Assembly: GCA_900768795.1 (NCBI GenBank)
Contig: CAAGEH010000008.1
Location: forward strand, 113,840-177,839
Direction: 5' to 3'
DNA length: 64,000 nt
Source of the DNA: an uncultured Collinsella sp.
GTDB lineage: Bacteria; Actinomycetota; Coriobacteriia; Coriobacteriales; Coriobacteriaceae
Shown: piece after piece, positions 8,549 through 16,563 of the stretch
Position numbering within the stretch: the first letter of the stretch is position 1
Layout of the letters: each line of letters opens with the position of its first letter
The notes under the pieces: generated by a model
What the model saw: only the letters and a program-made list of their open reading frames with translations
Told to the model about the DNA's origin: nothing
Databases searched by the model: none
Program-made: the position numbers and the translations under genes

Positions 8549-9940
8549 CTACTCTTCGCCATGCCCCGCATCAAGCTCATAGAACTTGGTGGACGCGGGC
8601 AGAAACGCAAGGTCAACGTCACCGATCGGGCCGGAGCGGTTCTTAGCGACGATGATGCGCGTAACACCGGCGTCGGGCCTGTCCTCGCGGCTTGCCTCGG
8701 ATTCGTCTGCGGAACGGTCGAGGAACATGACGATGTCGGCGTCCTGCTCGATGGAGCCCGATTCACGCAGGTCGGAAAGCTGCGGACGCTTGCCCGTACG
8801 CGACTCGACGGCACGGCTGAGCTGCGACAGCGAGATCACCGGGACGTCGAGTTCTTTTGCCATGATCTTGAGACCACGCGACATCTCGGAGACCTCAACG
8901 GTACGGCTCTCGGCGCGACGACCCGAAGGCGGGCTCACGAGCTGCAGGTAGTCGAGGATGATAATCGACTTTTCCTTCTCGTGGAGCATGCGGCGTGCCT
9001 TGGCGCGAATCTCGGTCACCGTGGTGCCCGGCGTATCGTCGATCAAGATGTCGAGCTTGGAGAGCTCGCGCGAGGCAACGTTGATGTTCGCCCACTGCTC
9101 AGGCGAAATCTTACCCGAACGGAAATCGGAGATATTGATCTGAGCCTGCGCGCAGATCAGACGCTGGGCGATTTCCTTGCCGCTCATCTCGAGTGAGAAA
9201 AATCCGACGGTATAGCCCGCGTTGGCGGCGTTCATGGCGAGATTCAGTGCGAACGACGTCTTACCGACAGCAGGTCGTGCACCGATGATGACCAGCTGAC
9301 CGGGGCGAAAGCCGAGCAACATGCGGTCAAGGCTCGGGAAACCCGTGGGGGCGCCCTCGGGCTCGCCCTGTTCGCAAACGCGCGCCGCCTCCTCGTATGC
9401 CTCGGTCATGAACGTGACGAGCGGCTGATATGTCGAACGCACCTCGCGCGCGGTGACCGTCAGAAGTTTGCTTTCGGCAAACTCGACCGTTTCCTTAATC
9501 TCGGAGGGCGCATTGTACGCGAAGTTCGTGATCTCGTTCGAGGCGGCGATAATCTGACGCAGCGTGGAATCGCGGCGAACGATATCGGCGTGATGTTCCC
9601 AGTTAATCAGCGAGAGAGTCTGCGTGAGCAGCTGCAAAATGTACGGCTCGCCGCCGGCTTTATCGAGCTTGCCCTGCGATTTGAGGTAGTCGATGACCGA
9701 CACCGAATCAACGGGGACAGACTTCTCGTGCATCTCGCGCATAGTCTCAAACAGTGTGCGGTTGACGGGCCTAAAGAAGTCCAAGGGCTCAAGGCGCACA
9801 ACGGCATCCTCGACAACCTCGGGCGACTGGAGCATGGCAGCGAGCACATTTTGCTCGGCCTCTTCGTTGCTCGGCATGATGTGCTGCGAGTTGGCGGAAC
9901 CGGAGCCATCCGGCGCCATATCGTAGTATTCTCCGGCCAT
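8549..9940 (-). CDS. dnaB: Replicative DNA helicase
   Basis: DnaB is the hexameric helicase loaded at the origin. From ATG 9940 the product has 463 residues: an N-terminal domain (PSNEEAEQNVLAAMLQSPEV, primase-binding) and a RecA-like domain with Walker A GARPAVGKTSFAL, Walker B SIIILDYLQL, and QDADIVMFL near the C-terminus. The frame is open for 71 codons upstream, but only 9940 has a good site (GGGAAGGG) and fits the usual length. It follows rplI, rpsR, ssb and rpsF on the same strand, after a terminator. Confidence 0.95.
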   Translation of the reverse strand: MAGEYYDMAPDGSGSANSQHIMPSNEEAEQNVLAAMLQSPEVVEDAVVRLEPLDFFRPVNRTLFETMREMHEKSVPVDSVSVIDYLKSQGKLDKAGGEPYILQLLTQTLSLINWEHHADIVRRDSTLRQIIAASNEITNFAYNAPSEIKETVEFAESKLLTVTAREVRSTYQPLVTFMTEAYEEAARVCEQGEPEGAPTGFPSLDRMLLGFRPGQLVIIGARPAVGKTSFALNLAMNAANAGYTVGFFSLEMSGKEIAQRLICAQAQINISDFRSGKISPEQWANINVASRELSKLDILIDDTPGTTVTEIRAKARRMLHEKEKSIIILDYLQLVSPPSGRRAESRTVEVSEMSRGLKIMAKELDVPVISLSQLSRAVESRTGKRPQLSDLRESGSIEQDADIVMFLDRSADESEASREDRPDAGVTRIIVAKNRSGPIGDVDLAFLPASTKFYELDAGHGEE

Positions 9941-10125
9941 GCGACCCTTCCCTGTCTGTTCTGCGGATTTAACCCTCAAACGAGAGTGGATATCCATAAT
10001 ACAACGGGACTCGGACGGGTGCGCGCGAGGCTCAGAGGGAACACTCGGAGCGATCTCTTTAGAGCTTAAAAGACCATTTGGCAAGAAATCGACAAGATGT
10101 CGAAAACTACGTTTTTCATTTCGAG

Positions 10126-10404
10126 ATTTCCACAGGTAAACAGGGTTAAACATTTTTTCAAGTCAGCTAAATGCCTGTTCAGAGGGTTGCCGGCGTGTTT
10201 CGAATCCGTAAAGCACCGACGCGGCGCTGACCTGCGAAAACAATAAAACACCCATGTTTACCTGCACTTTTATTATCTGATATGACAAATCCGCAGGTAA
10301 AGGAATTGTTAAGCGCCACCTACGCAAACAGACGTGCGCGCTGTTTTTACTTGTGTGGAAAACTCAAACACGTAAATTGTGGAAAATGTTGAAAACGTGG
10401 ACAA
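10126..10404. promoter_or_regulatory. Cluster of DnaA-box-like sites between rplI and dnaB
   Basis: The 600-base gap 9941-10542 holds no gene. It contains TGTGGAAAA twice (10354-10362 and 10378-10386, each one mismatch from a DnaA box), ATTTCCACA (10126-10134) and CGTGGACAA (10396-10404). It also has the inverted pair TTTACCTGC (10257-10265) and GCAGGTAAA (10293-10301), plus a third CAGGTAAA at 10133. The DnaA-like sites resemble those at the origin of this window, so the region may bind DnaA and control dnaB. Binding is inferred only. Confidence 0.35.
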
Positions 10405-10466
10405 CTTACCTATCGAGAGCAGCGTAGGGCTCTCAACTGGGAAAGTGCGAAGCGACAGGCCATAAC

Positions 10467-10498
10467 AAAGGGGACGCATCCAAAGGACGCGTCCCCTT
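10467..10498 (-). terminator. Rho-independent terminator of the rpsF-ssb-rpsR-rplI operon
   Basis: AGGGGACGC (10469-10477) pairs with GCGTCCCCT (10489-10497), extended by flanking A/T pairs. In the minus direction TTTGTTATG follows. It ends the ribosomal operon 45 bases past rplI. Confidence 0.75.
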
Positions 10499-10542
10499 AA
10501 ATCATCCGAATACAAACGAGTCGGAAGCTATGTAGCGAATCG

Positions 10543-11091
10543 CTACTCGGCAGCAGCCTCGGTCTCGGCCTCAGCGGCGTCCTCGGCGACCTCAGCGGTC
10601 TCCTCGGCAGCAGCCTCGTCCTCAGCCTCAGCGGCAAGCTCTTCGGCAGTAACACCGACGAGCACGGTAACGTCAGCGCGGATGTCGCGATAGAGAGCAA
10701 CAGCGACCTTGTGAGCACCGGCAACCTTGATGGGCTTACCGAGCTCGATGCGCTTACGATCGACCTCGACGCCGAGCTGAGCCTTGACCGCGTCAGCGAT
10801 CATGGCAGCGGTGACGGAACCGAACAGGATGCCCTCGTCGCCGACCTTGGCGTCGATGGTGACCTGCTTGCCCTCGAGAGCAGCCTTGGTCTCGTTGGCG
10901 TTAGCCAGACGCACGGCCTCGCGCTTGGCGATATTGTTGCGACGCTCCTCGAGCTGCTTGAGGTTGCCCTTGGTAGCGGCAACAGCAAGCTTTTTGGGGA
11001 ACAGATAATTCTCAGCAAAGCCCTGAGCGACCTCTACGACGTCGCCCTCGCCGCCCTTGCCGCGAATCTCGTCAAGAAGAACAACTTTCAT
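10543..11091 (-). CDS. rplI: 50S ribosomal protein L9
   Basis: The protein begins MKVVLLDEIRGKGGEGDVVE, continues with the L9 signature VAQGFAENYLFPKKLAVAAT, and binds 23S rRNA near the L1 stalk. Bacterial L9 is about 150 residues; this one has 182 because of an Ala/Glu-rich acidic tail from about residue 150. That tail is probably disordered. It follows rpsR by 14 bases. Confidence 0.96.
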   Translation of the reverse strand: MKVVLLDEIRGKGGEGDVVEVAQGFAENYLFPKKLAVAATKGNLKQLEERRNNIAKREAVRLANANETKAALEGKQVTIDAKVGDEGILFGSVTAAMIADAVKAQLGVEVDRKRIELGKPIKVAGAHKVAVALYRDIRADVTVLVGVTAEELAAEAEDEAAAEETAEVAEDAAEAETEAAAE

Positions 11092-11105
11092 CTCTGTTCT
11101 CCTTT

Positions 11106-11372
11106 CTAACCGCGATCACGGTTGCCGCGGGAAGAAACCACGGGCACGGTGTAGGGCATAAGGGCCATCTCGCGAGCGCGCTTGATGGCGTTAGCGATGT
11201 CATGCTGATGCTGCGTGCAAGCGCCAGTGACGCGACGGGGCTTAATCTTGCCGCGGTCGGTCATGTACTTACGGAGAAGCTGAGTATCCTTGTAATCGAT
11301 ATACTCGGTGTTCTCCTTGCAGAACTGGCAGTACTTACGACGCGGCTGACGTGCTGAATAATCATTAGCCAT
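11106..11372 (-). CDS. rpsR: 30S ribosomal protein S18
   Basis: The 88-residue product has RKYCQFCKENTEYIDYKD and LLRKYMTDRGKIKPRRVTG, both diagnostic for S18, which binds S6 on the 30S platform. The CxxC pair marks a zinc-binding (C+) form. ATG 11372 is preceded by AAAGGT. A Ser/Arg/Gly tail follows the core. Confidence 0.96.
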   Translation of the reverse strand: MANDYSARQPRRKYCQFCKENTEYIDYKDTQLLRKYMTDRGKIKPRRVTGACTQHQHDIANAIKRAREMALMPYTVPVVSSRGNRDRG

Positions 11373-11441
11373 GTCAAAATACCTTTCATTAGGCGACACG
11401 CACAGAGCGCATGCGCCACTCACTTACTTAGGTGAACAACC

Positions 11442-11891
11442 CTAGAACGGGATGTCGTCATCAAAGACCTCGACAGCAGGCGCAGCCTGTGCCGGAGCCT
11501 GGGGACGCGAAGCCTGAGGACGCGGAGCCGGGGCGTAACCGCCCTGGTTGCCTCCATCGGAGTTGCGCGAGGACATGAACTCGACCTCGTCGACGATGAC
11601 CTCGAGCTTGGAACGGCGCTGACCGTCACGCTCCCAGGAGCTGTAACGAAGCTTGCCCTCGATGGCGACCTTGGTACCCTTGCGCAGGAAGCGGTTCATC
11701 GCCTCCGCACGAGCACCGAACATGGTGCAGTCGACGAAGTTGGGATAATCCTCCCACTCGCCCGTCTGCGGATTCTTGCGACGATCGTTCACAGCAACGC
11801 CGAAGCTCAGCACCTGCGTGCCGCCCGCCGTTGCGCGAAGCTCGGGGTCGCGCGTGAGGTTGCCGGAAATGTTAACTCGATTGATGCTCAT
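11442..11891 (-). CDS. ssb: Single-stranded DNA-binding protein
   Basis: The 149-residue protein has the OB-fold start INRVNISGNLTRDPELRATA, the middle FVDCTMFGARAEAMNRFL, a Gln/Pro/Ala-rich linker, and the acidic tip FDDDIPF that recruits partner proteins. GGAG lies 8 bases before ATG 11891; a GTG three codons upstream is less likely. Its place between rpsF and rpsR is the classical arrangement. Confidence 0.96.
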   Translation of the reverse strand: MSINRVNISGNLTRDPELRATAGGTQVLSFGVAVNDRRKNPQTGEWEDYPNFVDCTMFGARAEAMNRFLRKGTKVAIEGKLRYSSWERDGQRRSKLEVIVDEVEFMSSRNSDGGNQGGYAPAPRPQASRPQAPAQAAPAVEVFDDDIPF

Positions 11892-11939
11892 ACAACTCAC
11901 TCCTCAAATGCTTGGGGCGTACCCCTCCACAGGATGGTC

Positions 11940-12233
11940 TTACTCCTGGTCGTCACGACGGACGATCATGTGGCGAACGACGGGATCGGAAATGCGCATA
12001 ACGCGGTCGAGCTCGGCGATCTGAGTAGGATCTGCGTGGAAGTTGATGAGGGTGTAGTCACCTTCGGTGAGGTTGTTGATCTCGTAGGCGAGCTTGCGCT
12101 TGCCCCACTCGTCAACGTTGTCAACCTTGCCATTACCCTCGGCGATCGTGGTATCGATACGCTTCATAACAGCGAGACGAGTCTCGGCATCGAGTGCAGG
12201 GTCAACGAAGAACAGCAGTTCATAAGCCTTCAT
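11940..12233 (-). CDS. rpsF: 30S ribosomal protein S6
   Basis: From ATG 12233 (GGAGG site) the product has 97 residues. It starts MKAYELLFFVDPALDAETR, with WGKRKLAYEINNLTEGDY in the core and RHMIVRRDDQE at the end, typical of S6. It is the first gene of the rpsF-ssb-rpsR-rplI operon, and S6 pairs with the S18 encoded two genes on. Confidence 0.95.
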   Translation of the reverse strand: MKAYELLFFVDPALDAETRLAVMKRIDTTIAEGNGKVDNVDEWGKRKLAYEINNLTEGDYTLINFHADPTQIAELDRVMRISDPVVRHMIVRRDDQE

Positions 12234-12252
12234 ATTGTCACCTCCTCTGGGC

Positions 12253-12290
12253 AAAAAGGCTCCAGGTCGTGAAGGTGCGCCCGGAGCAGG
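12253..12290 (-). promoter_or_regulatory. Possible S6/S18 leader or attenuator hairpin
   Basis: In the rpsF leader GCTCC (12287-12283) pairs with GGAGC (12264-12260), enclosing a CCGGGCGCACC loop side, and is followed directly by CCTTTTTG. Many bacteria have an rpsF leader that binds the S6:S18 complex through a CCG motif. The position and the CCG fit that idea, and the T run suggests attenuation. This is inference. Confidence 0.4.
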
Positions 12291-12303
12291 AAAAGACTTG
12301 CTA

Positions 12304-12332
12304 ACTATAGCTTTATGCGCCCGTGCGCTCAA
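12304..12332 (-). promoter_or_regulatory. Promoter of the rpsF operon
   Basis: TTGAGC (12332-12327) and TATAGT (12309-12304) are spaced by 17 bases on the minus strand. The start point would lie about 60 bases before rpsF, leaving room for the leader hairpin. The remainder of the 354-base gap up to 12587 shows nothing else clear. Confidence 0.6.
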
Positions 12333-12587
12333 CCAAAAGCGGTAACTGACCTCACTACCTCCACAAACGCATCTTGAACCTGGCGTATGGACGGTTTCTT
12401 TCATACGTGTGCGCAAAACCTTGCTGTGGTTTTGACACCAGCCCTACGTATATTTGATCCATGCTGGTCACACGCTTGCGCCCATGGCACCTCTTCCGCG
12501 CAAATCGTCTGTGGACACATATAAAGTCCATGCGTTGATGTGGCACAATACGACTTGTTAACTACGCAACAGAAAGGTTGGCATCCC

Positions 12588-13130
12588 ATGTGCAATTCCT
12601 GCCAAAACAGTTCTGAGGCAACAGGTGACTGCACCTGCAGCGACAACGAAAAACGCAATCAGAACATTTCATCCATGTGCCTCGTCTGCGGCAAGGACAA
12701 TCCGCTCTCTTTGCACGCCCAATTCGTTGAGGACCGCAAGGCAAACGAGGTTATCTGCTACTTCACCCCTCAGGATGTTCATCAGAGCTACCCCGACCGT
12801 GTCCATGGCGGCATAGCGGCGGCTGTGCTCGATGAGGTCATCGGGCGTGCCGTGCAGCTTGTGCATCCCGGAGTTTGGGGCGTAACCATTGCGCTCAACC
12901 TCAAATATCGCCGTCCGGTCCCCTATGGCGGCAAACTCGTCTGCCGCGGGCGCTGCACCAAGCTGAGCCACCGCACGTTTGAGGGCGCGGGAGAGATTCT
13001 CGACGACAAGGGCCGTGTCGCGGTAAGCGCCACGGGAACCTATGCCATCTGCCCGCCCGAGGCGATGACCGGAGACGGCAATCTCGACGACATGTGGTTC
13101 GTCGACGACCGCCCCGTTGAGCAGGAATAG
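12588..13130 (+). CDS. PaaI-type hotdog thioesterase with Cys-rich N-terminus
   Basis: The 180-residue product carries CLVCGKDNPLSLHAQF and then DRVHGGIAAAVLDEVIGRA, the HGG-centred active-site helix of PaaI/YigI-like hotdog enzymes. It continues with VTIALNLKYRRPVPYGGKL. Such proteins hydrolyse acyl-CoA thioesters. The first 34 residues hold six Cys (2, 5, 15, 17, 31, 34), which could bind a metal. The ATG at 12588 has AAAGG upstream. The substrate is unknown. It stands alone, divergent from the rpsF operon. Confidence 0.8.
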   Translation: MCNSCQNSSEATGDCTCSDNEKRNQNISSMCLVCGKDNPLSLHAQFVEDRKANEVICYFTPQDVHQSYPDRVHGGIAAAVLDEVIGRAVQLVHPGVWGVTIALNLKYRRPVPYGGKLVCRGRCTKLSHRTFEGAGEILDDKGRVAVSATGTYAICPPEAMTGDGNLDDMWFVDDRPVEQE

Positions 13131-13248
13131 AAGCGAAGTTTTGAGTTCTCCTTGCAGGGCATCTCGAATGTCCGGTGCGCACGCGCGATCACTTGCGAGA
13201 CAAAGCCGACAGCTCCTTTTTCATCCAATGCGTTATTCCAGCTAAGCA

Positions 13249-13288
13249 CAGCCACCAGCACGCCACAATGGCAACATGCTGGTGGCTG
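13249..13288. repeat. Strong inverted repeat next to the LamG remnant
   Basis: CAGCCACCAGCA (13249-13260) is an exact inverted repeat of TGCTGGTGGCTG (13277-13288). A nested GCCAcaaTGGC sits inside. There is no T run on either side, so a simple terminator is unlikely. Confidence 0.6.
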
Positions 13289-13336
13289 GTTGCATGACGA
13301 GCGAGAATCAGCAGCGCGATGACCGATTTGGTCAGG

Positions 13337-13740
13337 AACTCCGGGTTGCCGTCGCTGTTGGTATCACAGCCCACGTAGTAGTACTTCGGCCCCGGGATTA
13401 CCATGCCGGTGGCAGCCGCCGCATCGCACTTCTTGCCATCCACGTAGAGCGTGACCTCTTTACCATCTGCCACTGTCACAGCATGAATCCAACGTTGTGC
13501 CTCAAGCGGGGCCTTCACGTGAACATAGCTGTTGTTTTTAGCGTTGCGATACCAATACTCAAGATTTCCCTTGCTGTATTCAAGGCCGGCACCGGCGCTT
13601 TGCTGATTGGAGAAAATGGCCTGCTCGTCTTGAATGTTGCTGCTCGTCTTGAACATCACTTCAAGGGTTGATGCGGCGCTAAAGGCATCATAGTCGCCCT
13701 CAGAAAGCGCATAGCGATAGCCGCCGTTGATTCGCGGGCG
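13337..13740 (-). pseudogene. Remnant of a LamG/concanavalin-like domain protein
   Basis: An open frame on this strand (13938-13189) contains one clear block of about 130 residues. It reads YALSEGDYDAFSAASTLEVM, then EQAIFSNQQSAGAGLEYSKG, RWIHAVTVADGKEVTLYVDG and KYYYVGCDTNSDGNPEF. This is the pattern of a laminin-G-like sandwich, common at the C-terminus of secreted phosphoesterases and glycosidases. The flanks do not look like protein (the tail is LLILARHATSHQHVAIVACW over the hairpin), and no signal peptide or good start is visible. I infer a broken internal piece of a larger secreted protein. Confidence 0.55.
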
Positions 13741-13899
13741 GAAGTATAGCGATAGATGCTGGTATCGGATGTGTTTCCGCGAGAGCTCGCCATCGGGTAA
13801 CGCCGTGGTAAGCATTCCTTTAGCTTTTGGGAAAACGCGGTGAGTACAGCCGTCGACTTTTGAGCAAACCGAGTTTTTTGCAGGTCCAAATAATTTTCC

Positions 13900-13927
13900 T
13901 TGCATGGACCGATTCTTACGGTACAAT
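13900..13927 (+). promoter_or_regulatory. Promoter of tRNA-Ser(GGA)
   Basis: TTGCAT (13900-13905) and TACAAT (13922-13927) are 16 bases apart. The tRNA starts 16 bases downstream of the -10 box. Confidence 0.6.
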
Positions 13928-13943
13928 AACCTACGCATTTAAC

Positions 13944-14034
13944 GGAGAGTTGTCCGAGCGGCCGAAGGAGCACGATTGGAAATCGTGTAGGCGTCAAAAG
14001 CGTCTCCGGGGTTCAAATCCCCGACTCTCCGCCA
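13944..14034 (+). tRNA. tRNA-Ser (anticodon GGA)
   Basis: The acceptor GGAGAGT pairs with ACTCTCC. The anticodon stem CACGA/TCGTG holds loop TTGGAAA with GGA at 13978-13980. The long variable arm is typical of serine tRNAs. CCA is encoded at 14032-14034. Confidence 0.95.
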
Positions 14035-14043
14035 GATTTTCCC

Positions 14044-14066
14044 CGGCGCCGACAGGCGCCGTTTTT
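14044..14066 (+). terminator. Terminator after tRNA-Ser(GGA)
   Basis: CGGCGCC and GGCGCCG pair around GACA and are followed by TTTTT. Confidence 0.85.
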
Positions 14067-14076
14067 CACCCCATGC

Positions 14077-14167
14077 GGAGGGGTGGCAGAGCGGTTGAAT
14101 GCGGCGGTCTCGAAAACCGTTTGGCCCGTATAGGGTCACGAGGGTTCGAATCCCTCCTCCTCCGCCA
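14077..14167 (+). tRNA. tRNA-Ser (anticodon CGA)
   Basis: The acceptor GGAGGGG pairs with CTCCTCC (one G-T pair). The anticodon loop CTCGAAA places CGA at 14111-14113. A long variable arm is present, the T-loop is GTTCGAATC, and CCA is encoded at 14165-14167. It reads UCG codons. Confidence 0.95.
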
Positions 14168-14178
14168 TTTTGGATTTG

Positions 14179-14203
14179 AGCTCCCAGAAATGGGAGCTTT
14201 TTT
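14179..14203 (+). terminator. Terminator after tRNA-Ser(CGA)
   Basis: AGCTCCCA and TGGGAGCT pair around GAAA and are followed by five T. Confidence 0.9.
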
Positions 14204-14227
14204 GTTTTAGGCGCGCCTCCGCCATGT

Positions 14228-14300
14228 GCAGGTGGAGGGATTCGAACCCGACAACGCTAAAAAGAACCGTTGAGGAGTTCTTGCCACAATTGAGCCGCAT
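14228..14300 (-). other. tRNA-like remnant downstream of the tRNA-Ser pair
   Basis: Read on the minus strand this has a D-arm-like GCGGCTCAATTGTGG, a stem AAGAAC/GTTCTT, and a T-arm-like GTCGGGTTCGAATCCC. The acceptor halves do not pair and the anticodon loop is abnormal, so it is not a working tRNA. On the plus strand GGGATTCGAACCCGACA resembles the T-arm complement that begins the elements after tRNA-Ala, tRNA-Gly and tRNA-Lys in this window. Confidence 0.4.
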
Positions 14301-14361
14301 TCAGCATGTACTATGTACAGGCAATTGAAAAATCCACGTTCCGCCTTCAAAGGATCCTTTT

Positions 14362-15081
14362 TTGTTTTTCGCAGCCAACATGACCATCTCCGCACACGCC
14401 GCCGTCGCCGCCACGCAGCACATGGTCGCCATCCCCTTTTGGCTCGAAATGCTCGCTATTGTCGCAGCTTCCATCTCGGGCGTGTTGACGGCGCGCGAGC
14501 ACAAGCTCGATCTCATCGGGGCGGTCGCCCTCGCGGTCGTCTGCGGGCTCGGCGGAGGCCTTCTGCGCGACATGACGCTCCAAGTTGGGAACGTCTACAT
14601 CCTGCAGCAGCCTATGGCGCTCCCCATCTCAATTGCCACGGCAGCCATCATCTACATCTTCCCTGCGATTGTCGATAAACCCGAACGCATCATCCCTTTT
14701 CTCGACATCCTCTCGGTTGGCATCTATTCCGCCACGGGCGCAGATAAAGCACTTGTCTACGGATTCGACCCAGTCGTATGCATAATGATGGGATTTTTCA
14801 CGGCAGTCGGCGGCGGCATGCTGCGCGATGGATTTATGTGTGTTGTACCAGGTATTTTCAAACGCACGAATCTATACGCCATCGCATCGATTGCGGGCGC
14901 TGCGAGCTATGTTGCGCTCGTTGAGCTTACACATACCAATCATCTGGTTGCTCTAGCCGCGTGCGTCACCATAACCATGGGCCTGCGCTGGCTCTCCGTG
15001 CGCTTCGACATCAAAAGCCCCACGGAAGCAGACTTCACCAAGCTACGCCGTCGCGTTTTTAATAAAACGAAGAAGCTGTAA
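14362..15081 (+). CDS. TRIC/UPF0126 family membrane channel-like protein
   Basis: The 239-residue protein has seven hydrophobic segments and two copies of the family hallmark: VCGLGGGLLRDMTL near residue 65 and FTAVGGGMLRDGFM near 150. These glycine-rich repeats line the pore in bacterial TRIC (trimeric intracellular cation channel) homologues, formerly YicG/UPF0126. I prefer the TTG start at 14362, since AAAGGA lies 7 bases before it; the ATG at 14380 would be 25 bases from that site. The ion specificity here is not known. Confidence 0.85.
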   Translation: MFFAANMTISAHAAVAATQHMVAIPFWLEMLAIVAASISGVLTAREHKLDLIGAVALAVVCGLGGGLLRDMTLQVGNVYILQQPMALPISIATAAIIYIFPAIVDKPERIIPFLDILSVGIYSATGADKALVYGFDPVVCIMMGFFTAVGGGMLRDGFMCVVPGIFKRTNLYAIASIAGAASYVALVELTHTNHLVALAACVTITMGLRWLSVRFDIKSPTEADFTKLRRRVFNKTKKL

Positions 15082-15297
15082 GCCGCTAAGCAGCCCGCAA
15101 CCGCGTTTGATGAAAAGACAGACGTATCAACCCGTTTGGGGGTGAATCGCGCACTTCCACAGACGTCTCCGTCTGTAGCCAGCAATCACACCGTGACAAT
15201 TCTTCTCGATATCAAACGTGGATACACCGTTTCTCGCCTGTCATTCATGGGCATGGTAAGGTGTGTATCACACGTTTCCTACATCAGGAGGACCGTA

Positions 15298-16425
15298 ATG
15301 AAGAGGCAATCCACCAGGAGAAACGTTTTCTCCGCATTCGTGCTGTTCGCGCTTGCCGTCTGCACTATCGCACTTGCAACGCCCATCACAGCACGCGCCG
15401 ACACCGCGGGCAACGAATTCTCAACCCAATCGGTAAGCAAGAAGGTCACCGGAGACCTATATTGGGCGGGCGAGACGCTCGACCTTACCGATAATACGAT
15501 TGGGCAGGATGTCATCGCCGCAGGCCAAGATATCAGCCTGTCCGACTCGAGCATTGGCGGCTCGCTCCGCACCGCCTCTCGTTCCGCAAGCCTTGCGGGC
15601 GCCAAAATCAAAGACAATGTCACTTCCGCAGCACAGTATTTCGCAGCCGACAAGAAAACCGATGCCAATGGCATCTACGTTGTCGCGCAGGACATCAAAT
15701 TTAGCGGACACGCCAAAGCGGCAGCTCTTGCCGGCAACACGGTTACCATAAACGGCACCATCGACGGAAACGTCGAAGTCTACGCATCCAAGCTGATTCT
15801 GGGTAAGAACGCCAAAGTCACAGGCACCATCAACGGTACCGTGGAATCGCAGCCGCAGCAGGCAAAGGGTGCCAAGGTCCACGACATCAAGGTGACCGTC
15901 GACTCCAACAAAGACCAAAACGCATTGGGAAACATCGTTTCAACGGTAGTCGATGCGCTGTTCTCCGCTCTCACGACCGCCGCCGTCGCCGTCGTACTTG
16001 CACTGTTGCTCCCCCGCGTGATCAACGGACTTGCCGAGATGCTCAACAAGCGCCCTGTTGCGCTCGTTGCCTCGGGCACCATCGGAACCATCGCGAGCAT
16101 ACCGGTTTCGCTCATGCTGTTTGTGAGTATTGCGGGTATGGCGCTTGCAGGAGGTTTGCTCGGTATCCTGGTTGCCGTCTGTTGCATCGCCGTTCCGCTG
16201 GTTGGAGCTAGCGTCGGAGTCATCGCTTTTCCCAAGATGCAGCGTCTCGGAGCTGCCGCCGCCGGTGGCGCCATCGTCGGATTTGCGGGTTCGCTGCCCG
16301 TATTAAGCATGTTTGTCGCACTCGTCTGCATGATTTTGACAGTGGGATACCTCATCCAGGCCATGTGGGTCAACATCAAATCCCAAATGCCTCAACCGCA
16401 GATGCCGCAACTCCCCCAGCAGTAA
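15298..16425 (+). CDS. Secreted/membrane protein with bactofilin-like repeats and C-terminal membrane helices
   Basis: The ATG at 15298 follows a strong AGGAGG site and gives 375 residues. A signal peptide (about 1-36, cleavage near ARA) is followed by short repeats such as NTIGQDVIAAGQDISLSDSS, IGGSLRTASRSASLAGAKI and GNTVTINGTIDGNVEVYASK. These resemble the right-handed beta-helix of polymer-forming bactofilins. The C-terminal third has three to four hydrophobic helices rich in Gly and Ala. A Gln-rich tail (PQPQMPQLPQQ) ends the protein. The role is unknown; an outside scaffold anchored by C-terminal helices is my inference. Confidence 0.7.
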   Translation: MKRQSTRRNVFSAFVLFALAVCTIALATPITARADTAGNEFSTQSVSKKVTGDLYWAGETLDLTDNTIGQDVIAAGQDISLSDSSIGGSLRTASRSASLAGAKIKDNVTSAAQYFAADKKTDANGIYVVAQDIKFSGHAKAAALAGNTVTINGTIDGNVEVYASKLILGKNAKVTGTINGTVESQPQQAKGAKVHDIKVTVDSNKDQNALGNIVSTVVDALFSALTTAAVAVVLALLLPRVINGLAEMLNKRPVALVASGTIGTIASIPVSLMLFVSIAGMALAGGLLGILVAVCCIAVPLVGASVGVIAFPKMQRLGAAAAGGAIVGFAGSLPVLSMFVALVCMILTVGYLIQAMWVNIKSQMPQPQMPQLPQQ

Positions 16426-16563
16426 GCACGCATCAACACGGACGAGCCATGCATATCGCGGCGACAAAAGCGGATTCGATCTTAATTCAGCTCTCTCCGC
16501 ATATGTATGAATGAACATTCGCCCGCTATCGTATTCACCGATCGAATACGCGTTCCCAACACA

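Noticed and set aside
14228..14310. Functional tRNA-Sec or other tRNA on the minus strand
   Set aside because: A TCA-like triplet sits in the loop, but the acceptor ends do not pair, the base before the triplet is C, and the T stem is mismatched.
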